Part shown: positions 59,380-64,000 of the stretch, piece after piece
Position numbering within the stretch: the stretch's first letter is position 1
Layout: every line of letters begins with the position of its first letter
From: Diospyros lotus
Taxonomy: Eukaryota; Streptophyta; Magnoliopsida; Ericales; Ebenaceae
Assembly: GCF_014633365.1 (NCBI RefSeq)
Contig: NC_068350.1
Coordinates: forward strand, 2,981,001 to 3,045,000
Reading direction: 5' to 3'
Length of the DNA stretch: 64,000 nucleotides
Made by a program: the position numbers and the translations under genes
The notes under the pieces: model-generated
Told to the model about the DNA's origin: nothing
What the model saw: only the letters and a program-made list of their open reading frames with translations
The model's database searches: none

Positions 59380-59773
59380 TTGATTAGGGGAAACAAAAAG
59401 GAGAAGAAGAGGAAGGGGAAGAAGAAGAAGGTGGTGGAGGACAGCTGCTAGTTTCTTCTTTCAGTTCTCTCGTCTTCCTCGAATTTCCCAGCGTTTTCTT
59501 CCTTTCTCGTATGTGTAAAAGCTGCTTTGTTCTTTCTGTCCCCTTATTTCCCTTTTTTATGTTATCTTCTGCCATGAACTATCAAACCTGAAACAGTCCC
59601 GAGAGGAAGGAAGAGAGCTACAAGAAGACAAAGAGAAAACCATTTACAGTCTATATTTATTGGGTTTTGATTTCAGCTCTTGGAAATCGGAATTGTTTTG
59701 GGTTTCTGCTTAAGTTGATTATTCTTTGTTTTTTTTCTTTTCTTCTGTTGTTGGTTAAAGATTGGAGCAGGAG
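59380..59773 (+). promoter_or_regulatory. Promoter-proximal/5' UTR region of the kinase gene
   Basis: CT- and GA-rich leader leading to GCAGGAG|ATGGGC. A pyrimidine-rich stretch ending TTAAAG just before 59761 could be a 5' UTR intron end. A short uORF (ATG near 59574, five codons) is visible. The transcription start is not resolved. Confidence 0.35.
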
Positions 59774-62700
59774 ATGGGCAACTGCTTAGATTCTTCTGCG
59801 AGAGTTGATGCTGCTAATAGCCCCAATACAAATAATGGTAATACTTCCATCTGTTGCTTGCTCTGTTTTCTATTTGGAGGTTATTATCAGTAGAGCAGAA
59901 AGAAAAACAAAAGAGAAAGGAAAACTTTCTTTTGGAGTTAAATACTTCTTTGTCCACATATATCTAGATCATGGTTTTCTTGTTTTAGCACTGAAACCTG
60001 ATAGTAAATTCAGGGATTTCCTCTTCTTTTTTTTTCCCCTTAAATTTGTCTTAAGGGATTTTGGGTATGAACCCTAATTGGCATGGGTTTATTTGAGAGA
60101 CAGTTCTGCTGGATGTTCCCTCAAAACATATTTTGGTTTCTTTAATTGTTTTTCCTTTTTTTAGGGTTTTCATCACTTGTAAGGCCTCAGGCTTTAGCAA
60201 TCTGTACACCTCTGCTCTTCGGCAAGGTTTTGTGGCTGGTCTCAGATGTTTTATTGTTGATACCTGTTGTGGATTTTAATGGCTTGTTTTCATTTAATTA
60301 AGTCAAGGTCTGACTCTTTTATGAAATTAGCTATAAAATCCACTTAAGGATTCACTTTTATTCTTTGGCAAGATGTTCACATTTAGCTAAAACATGTATT
60401 GAAGTGTCCGATTTTGGGTTTTACTATTGATGTTTCTTTTCTTTTCCTTTCCGAGTACTTTTCTGGACACTTTAAATAGTCATGGAAGCTGCTAGTTTTA
60501 GTTTGAGGCTCGAAATAAGATGCACATCTTTGAATAATGTCAAAAATTTGGAAAGCCAGTGCTTTTTGTGTCTTATAACTTATCAGGCACTCTTTCTGCA
60601 TTTGGGTGCACTATTTTTAACAATATGCTGTCATCTTTACTTTTAAAAAAAAGTACGGATATGATCTTTAGATGAAATAAGGCAGGTGGTAGTGTAAATG
60701 GGAACTATGTCCAAAAAAAGGAGGGTCAATTATACCTTGTGAACTTACGAACCCTCTTAACCTAGGTTGAACAGTTTAATACTATGTTAGGGACATCCTT
60801 CTCCATTTAATTGATCTATAGATGGCTCACCCAAAAATATATCCAATCATATTGGAGTATTAAGATGTTATAACATCGAAAGTATCAGAGCACCCTGCTA
60901 TAGAAAAACAGCTCTGAATTCACATAAAGGGATCTGCCCGGTCATGATACCAATCCTTCATTAGTTTAGAGTTTTTTTCTTTTCCAAATTCTCCTCAAGT
61001 ATTTCTAGTGGAAACTAGTAAAATAGTATAGTTTCAGATATAATCTCAACTTTCCAGGATGGGTATTTAGATGTATGCGTATAGCTATTTATTTCAGGTA
61101 GGAGCAAAGGGGGAGCAATGCATGTGTTGCAGTCCGAGCAAGCTATTATTAGCAACAAAAGAGTTCTGATGGACTTTATCTCTGTTCTCCCTTTTTCTGG
61201 GCTACATCCTTGTTTCATAACTTCAGTTTTGAGTCTCAAATACTACAAACCAATTTTATTGAATTTATTTATGGTTTGGTCAGAGGTGTGGAAGAGATTC
61301 TTTCTGTCACATAAAGCATAATCTGCCACTACTGCCCCAGACTCCACTTGCTAGAAAGGCTTCAATCCTTGATTAATTTTCTAGCGGAAGGAGAAAGTGC
61401 TTTTTTAGCTTTGTAGCATCAAGGGCTTTTCCCCAGTGTCTTCGTGACTGCTGGTTTTCCATATCCTAAATTATTGTGGTTGTCCAGCATCAGGCTTCGT
61501 GTCATTGAAAGGTTATAGATGTCTTCACGATAATTCCTTCAATAGTAACCCTCTGACATTACAACTTCCCCTACTTTGATATTTCAAAATGGACTGGCAT
61601 ATTACAGCTGGAGGGAGGGTCAATTCCACTGGCAGGTAGGGCCATAGGTTGTACTAATTTTAACTAGGTGGTTCAAGGTTCTAGGAGAATAAATTGACTT
61701 AATAAAAGGAAGAAAGATTCAGATTCTGGGAGAAGTGGGTGCTTGAAGGTTCTAGGAGAATAAATTCACTTATCAAAAGAAGAGTGAAAAGGTTCTAGGA
61801 GAATTAGTGCACTAGGATTAACCCTTGGAGTCTAACATAGAATTCGTCTATAGATGAGAACAAGCTCACGGGCCATATCTAAGAATGTGTCTTGTCCTAT
61901 TAGTCCTGAGTCTCAAATTGTTCGATTTTCTCCTATGGTTGTAGCGAATATGTCACAAGGACAACACCTGCGACCAGCAATCCCCTTATTTTTTCCATGA
62001 AAGGCCCAAGGAGCTGTACAAATCCTATGTGTTAACGGAGTAGCTTTGACCTCCTACCTAGCTGCTGGGCCAACGCAGCTAGTTATCCCTTCATCACTAC
62101 TTTTACTCATCATCCACCATCACTCCAATGATGCTCATGGTCTGCTCCCAAGGCAAGTATAGGCGTCAAAATGACCTGAGACCGTAGCCATCGATACAGA
62201 GCAGATTTTATATTTTAGATGAATTCATACAGAGTTTGCATGACGTTATTTAGCTCTTCATACTAACAAGAGGGATTCACCTAAGGAAATCCTTCTCCGG
62301 TCCTTTTAGCAATGAAAAGTAAGAATTGGAAAATTGATGAAATGGGAGTGGAAACGAAAAGGATAAAGGATGTATTGCTCTTATCTTGATGTAAACCCAC
62401 CCCCCCCCCCCCCCAAAAAAAAAAAAAAAAAAACAAAATGTGGAGACCGAAATGTTCTAGGAGATTCCCACTCTGAATACTGAAACCAAACCCGCAACAA
62501 CAACCAGGAGGTCAGCTACACTACACTGAACCAAACATGCATGAAAAGAAGTGTTTTGACATACTGTGATGCATAAGTTTTTCATGTGAACCAACAAGTT
62601 GGTACTGAAGGAGAATGAAGATTCAGAACTTGGAATTTGAACCCTGCTGCTGTACTTGTGATACTGTCAACTTGAATTCGAGCTTGTCAATCGGGTATAT

Positions 62701-64000
62701 GTATTTTTGGTGTTCTAAATTATCATAAGTTTGTAATGGAACTGCATTGTTTGAGACGCCCATGGATGGGGTGTCTATTTGAGCAGAGACTAGTTTTCAG
62801 TTCTGTCTTAATTCCCTGCCATTATTGTTCTGCAAAACTCACTACATTTGTTTTTAACTAATATTAGGTTTTTCTTTACTGATCTATCTCAGGGATCTCA
62901 AAAACTACTAGCAAAACTGGCACTTATTCAGCTCGTTCCAGCCTTACATTAATATCTTACAGTGAAAAGAGTGCTGAAACTCTTCCTACTCCCCGATCTG
63001 AAGGGGAAATATTGTCTTCTTCTAATGCGAAACCCTTCTCCTTTAATGAGTTAAGGAATGCCACCAGAAACTTCCGTCCCGACAGTCTTCTTGGTGAAGG
63101 AGGCTTTGGATATGTTTTCAAAGGATGGATCGATGAACACACTACTGCCGCTGCTAAACCTGGATCTGGTATTGTCGTTGCAGTAAAGAAGCTTAAACCT
63201 GAGGGTTTTCAGGGCCATAAGGAGTGGCTGGTATGTTTTTCTCCATTACTAGCTAAATATACTCCCGCTTTTTGGGTTGGTTTATTTAGTAGTACAAACC
63301 ATTTTGCAGACAGAAGTTAACTATCTTGGCCAACTTCATCACCCAAATCTGGTTAAACTTATTGGCTACTGCTCAGAGGGTGACAACCGGCTATTGGTTT
63401 ATGAGTTTATGCCAAAAGGGAGCTTGGAAAATCATCTGTTTCGAAGTAAGTAGCACATTTTTAACGAAATTTGGAGGAAACTCCATTAGTTTCATTTTAG
63501 CTTTATAATTATTTTAGTATGTGTTTGCTTCCACCACCATAATGTTTCTTCTGTTTTTCCACTTTCCTTCTTGAAGTGTTAAGTCACAAGGCTGGTAACT
63601 GTTAAGTCATATCCTTTTACCCAGATGCTACTATGGAGTATAAGTTCTGGCACATTTAGTTTGAAGTGGCTTTGACATGATCCCAGGTCCTATCACCTGT
63701 TACATATTTTGAGCAGTAGTAACCTTTGAGAGAAACAGAAGCTGAAAGGAAGCTGTCACGCCTTCTCTTCTGTTAAGTATGACCGACCAACCATAAACCC
63801 CAGGCCGAAACTTAAGGAACATGAAGCCTAAGATCCATTCAGCACCACAATCCAACTGACGGGTGCCTCAAGTAATGTCCCTCGGGTTGCCTCGTTTAGG
63901 ATTTTGGGTGTTTCAAAAGCTATCTGCTCCATTTTTGTGCATCCTCGGAGAACGGGGCAGTGTTGGAGTGCAGCTTTTTTTTCATTCATCTTTCTTTTTT
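59774..64000 (+). CDS. PBL2/PBL3: Receptor-like cytoplasmic kinase VII (PBL2/PBL3-like), 5' part; runs off the window
   Basis: Exons 59774-59837, 62893-63230 and 63310-63445 (donor GTAAGT at 63446); the rest lies beyond 64000. 179 residues are visible. MGNC at the start gives an N-myristoylation glycine (G2) and palmitoylation cysteine (C4), so the protein should sit on the inner face of the plasma membrane, where this family relays signals from immune and developmental receptor kinases. The N-tail (about 1-68) is Ser/Thr-rich. F70[12 protein letters not shown] leads to the kinase: glycine loop [13 protein letters not shown] (87-99), the family insert [23 protein letters not shown] with ATP-binding K120, alpha-C glutamate E136 (TEVNYLG), then [11 protein letters not shown] and [17 protein letters not shown]. 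All canonical and intact. Catalytic loop and activation segment are not in view, so activity cannot be judged. Intron 1 is 3,055 bp. Confidence 0.94.
59838..62892 (+). other. Intron 1 of the kinase gene
   Basis: Donor GTAATA and acceptor CTATCTCAG. It contains a possible LTR relic with a primer-site-like AGTATCAGAGCA (about 60881-60892). A GGTTCTAGGAGAAT motif is repeated three times (about 61677, 61758, 61791), and there is a poly-C/poly-A run at 62400-62433. No gene seen. Confidence 0.55.

Overview
This window is nuclear DNA from a flowering plant, most likely a eudicot. It is AT-rich and has intron-split genes with canonical GT..AG splice sites, long gene-poor spacers, and many plant-type transposable elements (long-TIR Mutator-like elements, hAT, Ty3/Gypsy, TRIM, LINE and SINE relics, MITEs). 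The species cannot be named from sequence alone. No prokaryotic, CRISPR or viral system was found.

Four protein-coding genes are well supported, all on the + strand. (1) 9758-26403: a SUT2/SUC3-clade sucrose transporter with 14 exons and 622 codons, reconstructed exon by exon with an unbroken frame. (2) 30567-31190: a single-exon gene for a plastid-targeted membrane protein with a bacterial-type PH (YdbS/YdbT-like) domain. (3) 48229-54897: an R2R3-MYB of the FOUR LIPS/MYB88 clade (stomatal lineage and cell-cycle regulator) with 12 exons and 480 codons. (4) 59774 to beyond the right edge: the 5' part of a receptor-like cytoplasmic kinase of subfamily VII (PBL2/PBL3-like), with three exons visible. 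They are not an operon and show no obvious pathway link; they are ordinary neighbours with their own promoters.

Layout: 1-9290 is a gene-free AT-rich spacer with a tandem duplication, two long-TIR Mutator-like elements and a perfect double G-box palindrome. 9290-26840 is the sucrose transporter. Its intron 5 holds a TRIM-like mini-retroelement and its 8.7-kb intron 8 holds a large inverted repeat made of two truncated Gypsy copies facing each other, one of them split by a second LTR element. 26841-29438 is a Mutator-like element with a hAT element nested inside it. 30430-31480 is the PH-domain gene. 31480-47450 is a 16-kb spacer with MITEs, a five-copy 305-bp tandem array, a SINE and an interstitial telomere-like tract. 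47450-55560 is the MYB gene. 55560-59400 is a spacer with a possible tiny spliced minus-strand gene. 59400-64000 is the kinase gene with a 3-kb first intron.

No undescribed multi-gene system is evident. The most unusual observations are in and around the sucrose transporter introns: the palindromic Gypsy structure, and the nested LTR element whose two LTRs match only over about the first 50 bp although its 5-bp target duplication is perfect. Next come the 305-bp array, upstream ORFs that overlap the start codons of three of the four genes, and a histidine-rich N-terminal tail on the transporter.
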